Origin: Acinetobacter sp. WC-141 | Lineage (GTDB): Bacteria; Pseudomonadota; Gammaproteobacteria; Pseudomonadales; Moraxellaceae | NCBI RefSeq assembly: GCF_000313935.1 | Contig: NZ_AMSS01000034.1 | Coordinates: 62,001 to 126,000 of the forward strand | DNA: 64,000 nucleotides | Direction of reading: 5' to 3' | Part shown: one piece after another, positions 1 through 8,750 of the stretch | Position numbering within the stretch: the stretch's first letter is position 1 | Layout of the letters: every line of letters begins with the position of its first letter | Position numbers and translations under genes: made by a program | Notes under the pieces: model-generated | What the model was told of the DNA's origin: nothing | The model's input: the letters and a program-made list of their open reading frames with translations, nothing else | Database searches by the model: none

Positions 1-1
1 T

Positions 2-2218
2 CAAAACCAGATTGGTTTTGCTTTACTCGACTTGAGTGCAGGCATTTTTAAAGTTCAACAACAAGATTATAAGCCAGAACAATTACCTATTGAACTTGCG
101 CGTTTAATGCCGAGTGAAATCTTAATTGACGAAGACTTGGTCGACACCCATATTATCGAACAAATTAAAAAGCACTTAGATTGTCCTGTGACTAAACGTC
201 CAAATGTAGACTTCAATCTAAATAATGCACAAAAGACGTTATGTGATCAGTTTACGGTATCCACGCTTTCAGGCTTTGGTTTAGACCCATTGCCTTTAGC
301 TAAAGCTGCGGCCGCTGCACTTATTCATTATGCAAAAGAAACGCAAAAAACTGCATTACCGCATATTCGTTCAATTCAACTTGAACAAAGCACAGACTTT
401 ATTGCGCTCGACCCAATCACGCGTCGCAATTTAGAAATTATTGAACCATTATTTGAACATGGCACCTCATTATTCCAACTGGTCAACGACTGCCAAACTG
501 CCATGGGTGGTCGTTTACTCAGCCGCACACTGATGCAACCTGTACGTGATACGGCATTGCTTGATGCTCGTTTAGATGCGATTGAACAACTCATTCAGGG
601 ATATCATGAAAGCCCAGTTCGTTTAGTGCTTAAAGAAATTGGTGATATTGAGCGTGTACTTAGCCGTGTTGCACTTGGCAGTGCGCGACCACGTGATTTA
701 GTACAGCTTCGTCATGCATGTGCACAAATTCCAGCATTAAGAACGGCGTTAACACCTGTCATTCAAGCAAAAAAATCTAAACTATTAGTTCAGCTTGATC
801 AAGAACTTGGCGATTTTAAAGCGCTTCATCAACACTTAATAGCAGCCATTGTTGAAAATCCGCCAGTATTACTTCGTGATGGCAATGTAATTGCAGAAGG
901 TTATGATGCTGACCTCGATGAATTACGCCAAATTCGTGATCACGCGGGTCAATTCCTCATTGATTTAGAAATTAAAGAACGTGAACGTACTGGCATTAAT
1001 ACCCTTAAAATCGGTTATAACCGTGTAAGTGGTTACTACATTGAACTGACGCGTGCTCAAGCAGAACAAGCGCCAGCCGACTATATCCGTCGCCAGACTT
1101 TAAAAAATGCTGAACGCTACATTACCCCTGAACTAAAAAGTTTTGAAGATAAAGTCCTGTCGAGTGAGTCACGCGCATTAGCACGTGAAAAAGCGCTCTT
1201 TGAAGCTTTACTTGAAAATCTTCGTGAAAATATTGCTCACCTACAAATGATGAGTTCGGCAATTGCTCAAATTGATGTGGTTGCAAACTTTGCTCATCAG
1301 GCGCGTTTAAATAATTGGGCACGTCCTGAATTTACGCCTGAAACGGGCATTAAAATTCAGGCAGGTCGTCACCCTGTGGTTGAAGCATTAAATAAAGCTC
1401 CATTTACACCAAACGATACTTTCCTTGATGCCCAACACCGCATGGCGATTATTACCGGTCCAAACATGGGCGGTAAATCAACATTCATGCGCCAAACTGC
1501 ATTAATTAGTTTACTTGCTTATTGCGGTAGCTACGTTCCAGCTAAAGCAGCCAAACTCGGTCCAATTGACCGAATTTTTACCCGTATTGGCTCAGCCGAT
1601 GATTTATCTACAGGTAAATCGACCTTTATGGTTGAGATGACAGAAACTTCACAAATTCTGCACCATGCCACCAATCAATCGCTTGTTTTAATGGATGAGG
1701 TGGGCCGCGGAACCAGTACCTATGACGGCTTGTCTTTAGCATGGGCTTGCGTGGTTGATTTAACGAAGCGCGTAAAATGTTTATGTCTTTTTGCCACTCA
1801 TTATTTCGAGTTAACTGAACTTGGTAGCGAAGCAGGAATTGATAACTATCATGTTACGGCGCAAGAACTTAATGGCAATTTGATTTTATTGCATAAGGTT
1901 CAGCAAGGCCCTGCAAGTCAGAGTCATGGTTTACAGGTGGCAAAATTAGCGGGTATTCCTGCCAATGTCATTAAAGAAGCCCAAAAGCGTTTACGTATTT
2001 TAGAGAAACAGCAGCAGCAACATCTACAAACCAGCTTTCAAAATGATTTGTTTGCTCCACCCGATGCAAGCGTGGGTTCACAAATCATAGAGAAAGTGGT
2101 CGAGATCGAAGTTTCATCCCCTGCTCTAGATTTACTTAAGCAAATTGAAGTTGATAACTTATCGCCACGTCAGGCGCTTGAACAACTCTACGAGCTAAAA
2201 GCTGCCCTCAAATCTTAA
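2..2218 (+). CDS. mutS: DNA mismatch repair protein MutS (5' end outside window)
   Basis: MutS recognises mismatches and small loops in DNA and starts methyl-independent or methyl-directed repair with MutL. The reading frame is already open at base 2 (it reads ..[12 protein letters not shown]..), so the gene begins before the window and the TTG at 32 is not its start. About 739 codons are visible; usual MutS proteins are about 850-880 residues, so most of the N-terminal mismatch-reading domain with the Phe-X-Glu motif is missing here. The connector, lever/clamp and ATPase domains are present. Walker [10 protein letters not shown] lies near 1456-1482, the Walker B/D-loop [10 protein letters not shown] near 1690-1715, and ATHYFELT near 1795. 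The C-terminal tail resembles the usual dimer/tetramer region. No break is seen in the visible part. Confidence 0.97.
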   Translation, partial: QNQIGFALLDLSAGIFKVQQQDYKPEQLPIELARLMPSEILIDEDLVDTHIIEQIKKHLDCPVTKRPNVDFNLNNAQKTLCDQFTVSTLSGFGLDPLPLAKAAAAALIHYAKETQKTALPHIRSIQLEQSTDFIALDPITRRNLEIIEPLFEHGTSLFQLVNDCQTAMGGRLLSRTLMQPVRDTALLDARLDAIEQLIQGYHESPVRLVLKEIGDIERVLSRVALGSARPRDLVQLRHACAQIPALRTALTPVIQAKKSKLLVQLDQELGDFKALHQHLIAAIVENPPVLLRDGNVIAEGYDADLDELRQIRDHAGQFLIDLEIKERERTGINTLKIGYNRVSGYYIELTRAQAEQAPADYIRRQTLKNAERYITPELKSFEDKVLSSESRALAREKALFEALLENLRENIAHLQMMSSAIAQIDVVANFAHQARLNNWARPEFTPETGIKIQAGRHPVVEALNKAPFTPNDTFLDAQHRMAIITGPNMGGKSTFMRQTALISLLAYCGSYVPAKAAKLGPIDRIFTRIGSADDLSTGKSTFMVEMTETSQILHHATNQSLVLMDEVGRGTSTYDGLSLAWACVVDLTKRVKCLCLFATHYFELTELGSEAGIDNYHVTAQELNGNLILLHKVQQGPASQSHGLQVAKLAGIPANVIKEAQKRLRILEKQQQQHLQTSFQNDLFAPPDASVGSQIIEKVVEIEVSSPALDLLKQIEVDNLSPRQALEQLYELKAALKS

Positions 2219-2279
2219 TAAACCACGCCCGAATAAGCAGGCTTAGTTCTGCTTATTCATATCGGAGAATAATATTTAT

Positions 2280-2810
2280 ATGATTTTAAGATCTTTGCAA
2301 AGTTCAGAAATTGATCTTATTTGGCAGCAAATTAGCCGCCGTGAATTAATTACTCAAATGTATATTCAAAACCAACAACACTTAGAATTAATAGATTGTT
2401 TTTTTGATGTTCAAAATTGGGACTCATACCATCTAGAAAATGACCCACCTAAGCTCAAACAACTCTATGACCAAGATTCCATATTTGTTGGCGCATTTGA
2501 TGCTTCTGAAAAAATGGTTGGTGTGAGTGTGGTCTCAAATCAACATATAGCAGATTATCCTCACGCTAAATTACTCCACTATTTCTATGTCGATGCAGAC
2601 CAGCAAGGTCAAGGTATTGGTGCCAAACTCATGCAAGCCGCAAAAGAGTCAGCCACGCAACTCGGTGCAAATCAACTGTATATTTCAGCAACCCCAAGTC
2701 GACGCACTGTAGATTTCTATATGAAGCATGGCGCCCAACCGTTAACTGCCCCAGATCAACAACTTTGGCAGCTCGAACCCGAAGATATCCACTTACTGTG
2801 TATGCTTTAA
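2280..2810 (+). CDS. GNAT family N-acetyltransferase
   Basis: A 176-residue protein with the GNAT acetyl-CoA binding signature: LLHYFYVDADQQGQGIGAKL around residues 99-118 contains the Q-x-x-G-x-G loop after beta 4. A following ATPSRRTVDFYMKHG segment matches the usual motif B region. It probably moves an acetyl group from acetyl-CoA to an amine of a small molecule or protein; the substrate cannot be read from sequence. The ATG at 2280 follows a GGAG ribosome site. A perfect 10-bp inverted repeat (2231-2240 with 2249-2258, 8-nt loop, no T-tract) lies in the short gap behind mutS and could be an mRNA end or processing structure. Confidence 0.85.
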   Translation: MILRSLQSSEIDLIWQQISRRELITQMYIQNQQHLELIDCFFDVQNWDSYHLENDPPKLKQLYDQDSIFVGAFDASEKMVGVSVVSNQHIADYPHAKLLHYFYVDADQQGQGIGAKLMQAAKESATQLGANQLYISATPSRRTVDFYMKHGAQPLTAPDQQLWQLEPEDIHLLCML

Positions 2811-3155
2811 TGCTAAAAATTTAGGGACCATTCACCAAAAACAGCAGAAAATTAAAATTTGTAAAAGAAAAAATGAGAAGTTAAGGCATTTCATAAAATA
2901 GATGCCTTGACTTAAATGACATCTGAACATTTAAAGAAAATATTTTTTAAGTTATTGTTTTATAAAATATATTATTATTTTAATTTTATAGATTAACCTC
3001 TCTTAAGAGCGGAAGATCTGTTTGATTATCAACGTATTAACTTATCTTCATATGCATGAATAAAGAATATCAATAAAAGCAATTGTTTGTTTACCCCTTT
3101 TTTGCCTAAAATAAGCTATTCGAAATGAAACCATATTTTTTAGGTAGCTGTCGCC
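2811..3155. other. AT-rich gap without a recognisable gene
   Basis: I see no convincing ORF here. There is a weak stem AAGGCAT/ATGCCTT at about 2883-2908 that could end the GNAT transcript. The promoter of the ferredoxin gene is presumably in the last 80 bases, but no clear sigma-70 boxes stand out. Confidence 0.4.
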
Positions 3156-3479
3156 ATGACCTTTGTTGTCACTGAAAATTGTATTAAATGTAAATACCAA
3201 GATTGCGTAGAAGTTTGTCCTGTAGACTGTTTTTACGAAGGTCCGAATTTCCTAGTGATTAATCCGGATGAATGTATTGACTGTGCATTATGTGAACCAG
3301 AGTGCCCAGCGAATGCAATTTTCTCTGAAGATGAGTTACCAGAAGGCCAAGAAGTATTTATTGAATTAAATGCTGACCTTTCTCAAAAATGGCCTAACAT
3401 TACTCAAATTGGTGACCAACCAGCTGACCGTGAAGAATGGAACGGCAAACCTGATAAATTACAGTATCTTGAAAAGTAA
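3156..3479 (+). CDS. fdxA: 7Fe ferredoxin (3Fe-4S plus 4Fe-4S)
   Basis: A 107-residue soluble electron carrier. The first cluster region reads [21 protein letters not shown] near residues 9-29, in which the Cys pattern C-x2-C-x4-C-x3-C is typical of the mixed 3Fe/4Fe FdxA group. The second is [16 protein letters not shown] near 40-55. The acidic C-terminal half, ending LQYLEK, is also typical of the proteobacterial FdxA family. Its redox partners are not shown by the neighbours; the gene stands alone between an AT-rich gap and its own terminator at 3486. Confidence 0.95.
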   Translation: MTFVVTENCIKCKYQDCVEVCPVDCFYEGPNFLVINPDECIDCALCEPECPANAIFSEDELPEGQEVFIELNADLSQKWPNITQIGDQPADREEWNGKPDKLQYLEK

Positions 3480-3485
3480 TTTCAA

Positions 3486-3513
3486 AAAAGATCAGCAACC
3501 GCTGATCTTTTTT
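3486..3513 (+). terminator. Intrinsic terminator after fdxA
   Basis: An 11-bp perfect stem, AAAAGATCAGC with GCTGATCTTTT and a 4-nt loop, continues into a T-run seven bases behind the ferredoxin stop codon. Confidence 0.9.
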
Positions 3514-3609
3514 ATACCCTATTCAAACATTTCATTGCAAATTCCTCGTAATTTGTGCACTGTTTTGCATTAAAATAGCCGCAATATTTATAAGTGCTTA
3601 ATTTTTCTT

Positions 3610-4332
3610 ATGCGGAAGTTTTTGCAGAGTATGATGCCCTTATGCATAATCCCAGCGGTTATGGTAGGTTGTGTCAGCTCTCCCCAACACACAACAACAG
3701 GCAAAACCTCTCCAAGTGGTAAACGAATCTTTATTCCACAAGAGCGCGTTATTATCGAGCGCCCGATTCGACCTAAAGTTGAGCCTGCATCTTATCGGAA
3801 CTGGTTAAGTTCTGGTGAAAATTACGAACGTGTTCGTGAATATGAAAAATTCTTAACTCGAAACAACGTCGCAGGCATTGTGCCAAGTTTTGAGCTATTA
3901 CGTTCAGCACGTGATTGGCAAAAATGTGGACGTTCCGAATATGCCGTGCCTAATCGCGAACTATGGGGAAATTCTTTATCGACCCTACGCGTATTTAAAT
4001 ATTTAGTTGCAGCAAAAGTTTTAACCGACTTTGAAGTCACCTCGGTTTACCGAGATTTGCCTTTAAATGAATGTGCTGGCGGCGCAAGCTCTTCTAAACA
4101 TTTATTTAACTCCGCAATTGATTTCCGGATTGGTCCGGAGTTCCCACAAGCTCAAGATTATGCTTTTATCGAAAATACCAAGTTTAAACTTTGTCAGTTC
4201 TGGGCTCAGCATGGCCAAAGCTTAAATATGGGTATTGGCTTATATAGCTCAGGCCAGATTCATATCGACACTCAAGGCTATCGTACTTGGGGACCCGACC
4301 TCACTCGAAGCAGTTCGATGTGTAATTTCTAA
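3610..4332 (+). CDS. Peptidase M15-like lipoprotein (D,D-carboxypeptidase-type fold)
   Basis: A 240-residue protein starting with a lipoprotein signal: a charged MRKFLQ, a hydrophobic stretch and the lipobox VMVGC with Cys about residue 21, so it should be lipidated and sorted to the periplasmic side of a membrane. The C-terminal half carries the zinc peptidase pattern of M15 enzymes: SSKHLFNSAIDFRI (H..D ligands) near 155-168 and IHIDT near 222-226 with the last His. M15 proteins cut D-Ala peptide bonds in peptidoglycan. The exact substrate is unproven. The gene is monocistronic with a strong terminator directly behind it. Confidence 0.8.
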   Translation: MRKFLQSMMPLCIIPAVMVGCVSSPQHTTTGKTSPSGKRIFIPQERVIIERPIRPKVEPASYRNWLSSGENYERVREYEKFLTRNNVAGIVPSFELLRSARDWQKCGRSEYAVPNRELWGNSLSTLRVFKYLVAAKVLTDFEVTSVYRDLPLNECAGGASSSKHLFNSAIDFRIGPEFPQAQDYAFIENTKFKLCQFWAQHGQSLNMGIGLYSSGQIHIDTQGYRTWGPDLTRSSSMCNF

Positions 4333-4339
4333 TTTAAAA

Positions 4340-4368
4340 AACTCCTTTCAATCGAAAGGAGTTTTTTT
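4340..4368 (+). terminator. Intrinsic terminator after the M15-like gene
   Basis: Stem AACTCCTTTC/GAAAGGAGTT with a short loop, followed by a run of eight T residues. Confidence 0.9.
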
Positions 4369-4472
4369 TATTGCTCATTTCCCCATCAACCAAAATTTCT
4401 TCAAACGAAGATTTTTGCACTCTATGCATAAACGTTTAAAATAGCCCGATCAACATATAGGTAAATTTGATT

Positions 4473-5141
4473 ATGCAGCAGATGTGGACAGACATTGACG
4501 AATATATCGATTCACATTTAATTCCCGAAGACCCGCGACTCGACTATGCATTAAAAAATACCGATGAACACGGCTTTTCAAATCATCTTGCAGTGGCGCC
4601 TAACCAAGGTATGTTCTTGCAGATGCTTATTCAAATGAATAAATGCAAACGAGTCTTAGAGATTGGAACCTTTGCTGCATACAGTACAATTTGGTTAGGT
4701 CGTGCATTACCTGAAGATGGTTATTTACTGACAATCGAAGGCCGTGCTACTCACGCAGAAATGGCACAAAAAAATATCGATCATGCCAACCTTCCTGTAA
4801 AAGTTGAACTTAAAGCTGGCCGCGCCGCAGATATTCTTTCTGCGATTGATCCTCAATCTATCGAGCCTTTTGATTTTATTTTCATAGATGCAGATAAACA
4901 GGGATATCCTGAATATTTAGAATTGAGCCTGAAATTCTCAAGATCCGGCACCATTATCGTGCTCGACAATGTAATTCGCGCAGGTGATATTTTAAATCCT
5001 GAGAATAAAAAACCGAGTATTGAAGGCATTCGTGAAATGTTTAAAGCCCTCGAAAACCACCCACAAATATTGTCTTGCACAGCATTACAAACGGTGGGTT
5101 CAAAAGGCCATGATGGGTTCGCAATTGCAATTGTGAAATAA
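4473..5141 (+). CDS. Class I SAM-dependent O-methyltransferase (COMT-like)
   Basis: A protein of about 222 residues from the ATG at 4473 (a TTG at 4467 is in frame but less likely; AGG lies about 11 bases before the ATG). It has the methyltransferase_3 layout: VLEIGTFAAYSTIWLGRAL (SAM-binding motif I, near residues 60-78), then LTIEG, then DFIFIDADKQGYPEYLE around 132-148 with the metal-binding Asp, and a late VLDNVI motif. Family members methylate catechol-like hydroxyls with Mg2+ as cofactor. The true substrate is unknown. It is convergent with the usp gene. Confidence 0.88.
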   Translation: MQQMWTDIDEYIDSHLIPEDPRLDYALKNTDEHGFSNHLAVAPNQGMFLQMLIQMNKCKRVLEIGTFAAYSTIWLGRALPEDGYLLTIEGRATHAEMAQKNIDHANLPVKVELKAGRAADILSAIDPQSIEPFDFIFIDADKQGYPEYLELSLKFSRSGTIIVLDNVIRAGDILNPENKKPSIEGIREMFKALENHPQILSCTALQTVGSKGHDGFAIAIVK

Positions 5142-5209
5142 CGGTTAAAAAATCGTCTTTTTTATTTTTTTATTTATAATCAATAAATTACTTTTATTAC
5201 TGTTGCTTT

Positions 5210-5250
5210 TCCATATAGTTATCCACAAGATTTGCGGATAACTATATGGA
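5210..5250. repeat. 15-bp perfect inverted repeat between convergent genes
   Basis: TCCATATAGTTATCC (5210-5224) and its exact complement (5236-5250) enclose an 11-nt loop. There is no T-run directly behind either arm, so it may be a weak bidirectional terminator or mRNA 3' protecting hairpin for the O-methyltransferase and usp genes. Confidence 0.7.
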
Positions 5251-5257
5251 AATCTTA

Positions 5258-6100
5258 TTATTTAGCTACAAGCAATGGTACAGTCGCGTTTCGGAATATG
5301 GTAGTTGCAATGCTACCCAAGAAGAATTGATGAATCTTGCTATGACTAAATGCCCCTAGCACAATAATTTGAATACCATGTTCTTGTTGGTACTCTAGAA
5401 TATTTTGTGCAACATCACCATAACGGTAAACGGTGACTACATCGAGGCCCGCTTGTTTAAGGTAATGCTCAGGTTCATTTAATATTTCTGGATGATCACC
5501 GACATAAACCAAATGACATTGTAGTGTTCGTAATAAATCACTTTGCGCAATACGGCGCATCATTTTTTGACAAGTTGGAGAATATTCATAAGCGAAGATA
5601 AATCGTGTTGGCACTTTAAAGTTTTCACCAATGGTCAAAACTGTACAGTTGGCTCCACGAATAAAGTTTTCAACATTACTACCAATCGGTTTATGTTTTT
5701 CGGCAGCTCGCTCCCCGACTCGACCTAAAATGACAATGTCATTTTCATGCAAGAGATTAAAACTTTGCTCTAAGAAATCACCTTTTTCTTGAATTTTCGA
5801 ACTCGTAATTCCGTGTTTTTCTTGAATAAGATCAGAAATGTGACGGAGTAAATTATTGCTATAGTCTAAAGCGAGTTCACTTTGTTTTTGTTCCAGCTCA
5901 GCTAACTCTTTTAGCAGCATTGCATTGCTTTCAAAGCCAATTACTCCGCTAATTTCACCAAGATGATAACTAGCTGGGTAATAATCTAGAATTTGTAATA
6001 ATACAAGTTCCCGTCCGGTTGCTTTAGCAACCCATGCTGCTGCATCGGCAATAGCATTAATACACGGTGATGAGTCAATACACGCAATAACACGGTTCAT
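5258..6100 (-). CDS. Tandem-domain universal stress protein
   Basis: A 280-residue cytosolic protein with two UspA-type domains. The first starts MNRVIACIDSSPCINAIADAA, with the usual beta-strand and Asp; the second, from about residue 150, ends with VLGAFSHSKIHQFFLGSIATTI, matching the G-x2-G-x9-G-(S/T) nucleotide-binding motif of ATP-binding USPs. The first domain has the related ILGRVGERAAEKHKPIGSNVEN segment. Tandem USPs respond to starvation and oxidative or membrane stress; nothing nearby indicates a special trigger. Confidence 0.9.
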   Translation of the reverse strand: MNRVIACIDSSPCINAIADAAAWVAKATGRELVLLQILDYYPASYHLGEISGVIGFESNAMLLKELAELEQKQSELALDYSNNLLRHISDLIQEKHGITSSKIQEKGDFLEQSFNLLHENDIVILGRVGERAAEKHKPIGSNVENFIRGANCTVLTIGENFKVPTRFIFAYEYSPTCQKMMRRIAQSDLLRTLQCHLVYVGDHPEILNEPEHYLKQAGLDVVTVYRYGDVAQNILEYQQEHGIQIIVLGAFSHSKIHQFFLGSIATTIFRNATVPLLVAK

Positions 6101-6255
6101 GTTAGCCTCTCTTCTTCAGGTCTATTGCCTTGGAGATTATTATTAAAACTTAGCTTTAACTTAACATAGATAAAAATTCGTATGTTAAGGTTTATGTATA
6201 AAAACCCACTTTTTTGTTTAAAGATCAAACATTTTATTACATTCTTAAGACTGCA

Positions 6256-6867
6256 TTATTCCCTTAAACGAATAAATTTTGCGGGGTTCCCACCCACAAT
6301 ATGGTACGGCTCAACATTTTTTGTCACCATACTATTCATCCCGACCACAGCGTGTTTGCCGATTTTAATACCATCTTTAATGCCCACATGCGCACCTAAC
6401 CAAACGTCTTGTTCAATTTCAATTCCTTTGGAAGTGACAGGTTGCTGGTAAAGTGGACGGTCTAACTGCATGCCGTGGTCAAATGCATATAAATGGCAAT
6501 ATGCCGCAATACGGACTTGGTCATGCAACTTTATGCCAGCTCTTCCTCCATCTAAAATACAATGATGATTTATCGCGACCTCATTGCCAATTTCAAGTGG
6601 TCCATGCAAACTGCAATCTGCTGCAATAAAACAATTATCACCAATAATAATTTTGCGGCCCGGCTCGGCAAAAATATGAGCTAACGGTGAAATAAAACAG
6701 TTTTCACCAATCTCAACAGTTTCCATGGCCATCAAATAAGCTTGATATTCTTTTTGCCATTCTTCGGCCCAAGCACGATGTTTAGGTTTTAAAGTCCAAT
6801 ATAACCATGGCATATAGTTTAAGCGGTGCTTATGTTGCTCACGATATTTGAGTAAGGAATCAGTCAT
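6256..6867 (-). CDS. Hexapeptide-repeat acyltransferase (maltose/galactoside O-acetyltransferase type)
   Basis: A 203-residue left-handed beta-helix acyltransferase. Repeated hexads such as ISPLAHIF, IIIGDNCFIAADCSL, EIGNEVAINHHCIL and IEIEQDVWLGAHVGI are visible, ending in the classical VVGMNSMVTKNVEPYHIVGGNPAKFIR tail that closes the trimer active site. These enzymes transfer acetyl or other acyl groups to sugars or other small acceptors. It overlaps the YigZ gene by 8 bp on the same strand, so the two are co-translated. Substrate unknown. Confidence 0.88.
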   Translation of the reverse strand: MTDSLLKYREQHKHRLNYMPWLYWTLKPKHRAWAEEWQKEYQAYLMAMETVEIGENCFISPLAHIFAEPGRKIIIGDNCFIAADCSLHGPLEIGNEVAINHHCILDGGRAGIKLHDQVRIAAYCHLYAFDHGMQLDRPLYQQPVTSKGIEIEQDVWLGAHVGIKDGIKIGKHAVVGMNSMVTKNVEPYHIVGGNPAKFIRLRE

Positions 6868-7459
6868 CAGTTAATTCCTCTTCAATCTTTAATTCTTCAC
6901 GACCACGGGTCACATCTCTGAGTTTTAAAGCAAGCGGTTCAATTTGATGTATTTGTAGCCTTGCTTCAATATCCACACCCGTTGCAGTATAGGTTTCCTG
7001 ATATTCAATCTGCTGTTGAGTAAGCTCATATTGAAATATGGCCCATTCATTAAAGTGACAGGAAAAATAAATCGTTTTCTTGGCAATAAGTTCTATACGC
7101 TCAGCTAATAGCAAACATTGCCCAGCACAGCCACCATAAGCTCGTACAAGGCCGCCAGTTCCTAGTTTTATTCCGCCATACCAACGGTTGACCATCACAA
7201 TAATATTCGTCAGGTCGTTCCCTTCAATGGTTGCCAAGATTGGACGTCCTGCTGTTCCTGAAGGTTCACCATCATCGTTAAACCGTACGTTATGACCTAT
7301 TTTCCATGCCCAGCATTGGTGAGTTGTCGAAATATCTTTATTTTGTTCTAAAAACTCTTTAACTTGCTGTTCATTTTCTACGGGTGCTGCAATAGCCTGA
7401 AATCTACTTTTTTTAATTTCTTCTTCAAATGTAATGGGTGATGCAATCGTAAAAGCCAT
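6860..7459 (-). CDS. yigZ: YigZ/IMPACT family protein
   Basis: A 199-residue member of the UPF0029 (IMPACT) family. The N-terminal domain shows the family hallmark around residues 60-100: FNDDGEPSGTAGRPIL, then IIVMVNRWYGGIKLGTGGLVRAYG. The C-terminal half is the smaller DUF1949-like ferredoxin-fold domain. Eukaryotic IMPACT regulates translation through GCN1; the bacterial role is unclear. Upstream member of a two-gene unit with the acyltransferase. Confidence 0.93.
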   Translation of the reverse strand: MAFTIASPITFEEEIKKSRFQAIAAPVENEQQVKEFLEQNKDISTTHQCWAWKIGHNVRFNDDGEPSGTAGRPILATIEGNDLTNIIVMVNRWYGGIKLGTGGLVRAYGGCAGQCLLLAERIELIAKKTIYFSCHFNEWAIFQYELTQQQIEYQETYTATGVDIEARLQIHQIEPLALKLRDVTRGREELKIEEELTDD

Positions 7460-7521
7460 GAATTAAATAAAGCATAATAAAAATCAAATTATAACGTGAA
7501 TTTAATAGAATCAAACCCATA

Positions 7522-7552
7522 AAAAAAGCCCCGAATTCTCGGGGCTTTTTTT
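7522..7552. terminator. Bidirectional terminator behind the type I secretion operon
   Basis: Stem AAAAAGCCCCGA with TCGGGGCTTTTT around a very short loop, with A/T runs on both flanks, two bases beyond the HlyD stop codon. Confidence 0.92.
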
Positions 7553-7553
7553 G

Positions 7554-8750
7554 TTATCTTTCTCGTAACGCTTCTTTGGCTTTGTTAAATGGTTTAAGTA
7601 AGTAATCGAGTACTGTTTTTTGACCAGTACGAATATCTACTGTTGCCACCATACCTGGCGTAATACCGAATGCTTTACCTTCTTTATTGTAGAGCTTGTC
7701 GGAATCAGTTCGGATATAAACACGATAATAGAATTGGTCTTGTTTAACTTCATCACGAATCGTATCTGGCGAAATAACCGTAACCTTACCTTTTAAACCA
7801 CCATAAATTGAGTAGTCATAGGCAGTAATCTTAACCAGCGCTTCTTGTCCCGGACGAATAAATGCAATGTCACGCGGCAAAATACGCGCTTCAATGAGCA
7901 GTTGTTCATCAATCGGTACAATGGTCATCAATTTACCGTTTTGTGGAATAACACCACCATGGGTAGTGACTGCAATTTCTTTTACAACACCACGTACCGG
8001 TGCTTTAAACACCGCACGATCTAAACTGTCACTACGACCAAGTACGATTTGTTGTTGCGTTTCACTATCCGTATTTGCTTTTGATAACTCTTCACGAGCC
8101 TTAACATAATACTGGTTCTGCGCATCGTTCATTTTGTTTCTAAGGTCATTTGCTTCACGACGTAAACGTAAAACTTCAACTTCACTTGCCGCACCTTTAG
8201 CCACTAACGGTTCTGTCATTGCCAGTTCTTGTTGTACCAATTGCAAAGCCTGTTTTAAACCCGCAAGTGTTTGTTCAAGATCAGCTCGACGTGAGCGATA
8301 TAGTGCTGTTTCTTCATGCACAAGTTTTGGTTCTTTCATCACAATTTCAGGAAAAACCAATGGTGTACCGTTTACTTCCGCACGCAAACGCGCGGCTGTA
8401 GCCTGAGCAGAAATCAGTAAAGATCTAGATTCACCGACATTAGATGCAAAACGAGTTGGATCTAATTGGGCAAGAATTTGACCTTTTTGAACAATATCGC
8501 CTTCTTGTACATTCAGCTTAGTTAGAATACCGCCTTCTAAAGACTGGATGACCTGCTCTTTAGAGGATGGAATGACTTTACCCGTACCCGTAGAAACTTC
8601 TTCAAGTTTAAATACCCAAGCCCAGATAAAGAAAATAACTAAACCAATACCTACAATCCAGATCACTAAACTGGCACGTGGTAATGGTGGTTCACTATAA
8701 GAGACATTCATTGAACGGGTGAGTTCTTGTTCTTGTTGTTGTTCGCTCAT
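7554..8750 (-). CDS. HlyD/LapC-type membrane fusion protein of a type I secretion system
   Basis: A 398-residue periplasmic adaptor. One membrane span lies at about residues 26-46 (SLVIWIVGIGLVIFFIWAWVF). It is followed by a biotinyl-lipoyl-like piece (GTGKVIPSSKEQVIQSLEGG), a long coiled-coil hairpin (about 120-240) and the second lipoyl half with APVRGVVKEIAVTTHGGVI, then the RTX-type HlyD C-terminus (GMVATVDIRTGQKTVLDYLL). It links the inner-membrane ABC pump to the TolC-like channel. Its start overlaps the ABC gene stop by 4 bp, so it is the last gene of a three-gene operon. Confidence 0.93.
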   Translation of the reverse strand: MSEQQQEQELTRSMNVSYSEPPLPRASLVIWIVGIGLVIFFIWAWVFKLEEVSTGTGKVIPSSKEQVIQSLEGGILTKLNVQEGDIVQKGQILAQLDPTRFASNVGESRSLLISAQATAARLRAEVNGTPLVFPEIVMKEPKLVHEETALYRSRRADLEQTLAGLKQALQLVQQELAMTEPLVAKGAASEVEVLRLRREANDLRNKMNDAQNQYYVKAREELSKANTDSETQQQIVLGRSDSLDRAVFKAPVRGVVKEIAVTTHGGVIPQNGKLMTIVPIDEQLLIEARILPRDIAFIRPGQEALVKITAYDYSIYGGLKGKVTVISPDTIRDEVKQDQFYYRVYIRTDSDKLYNKEGKAFGITPGMVATVDIRTGQKTVLDYLLKPFNKAKEALRER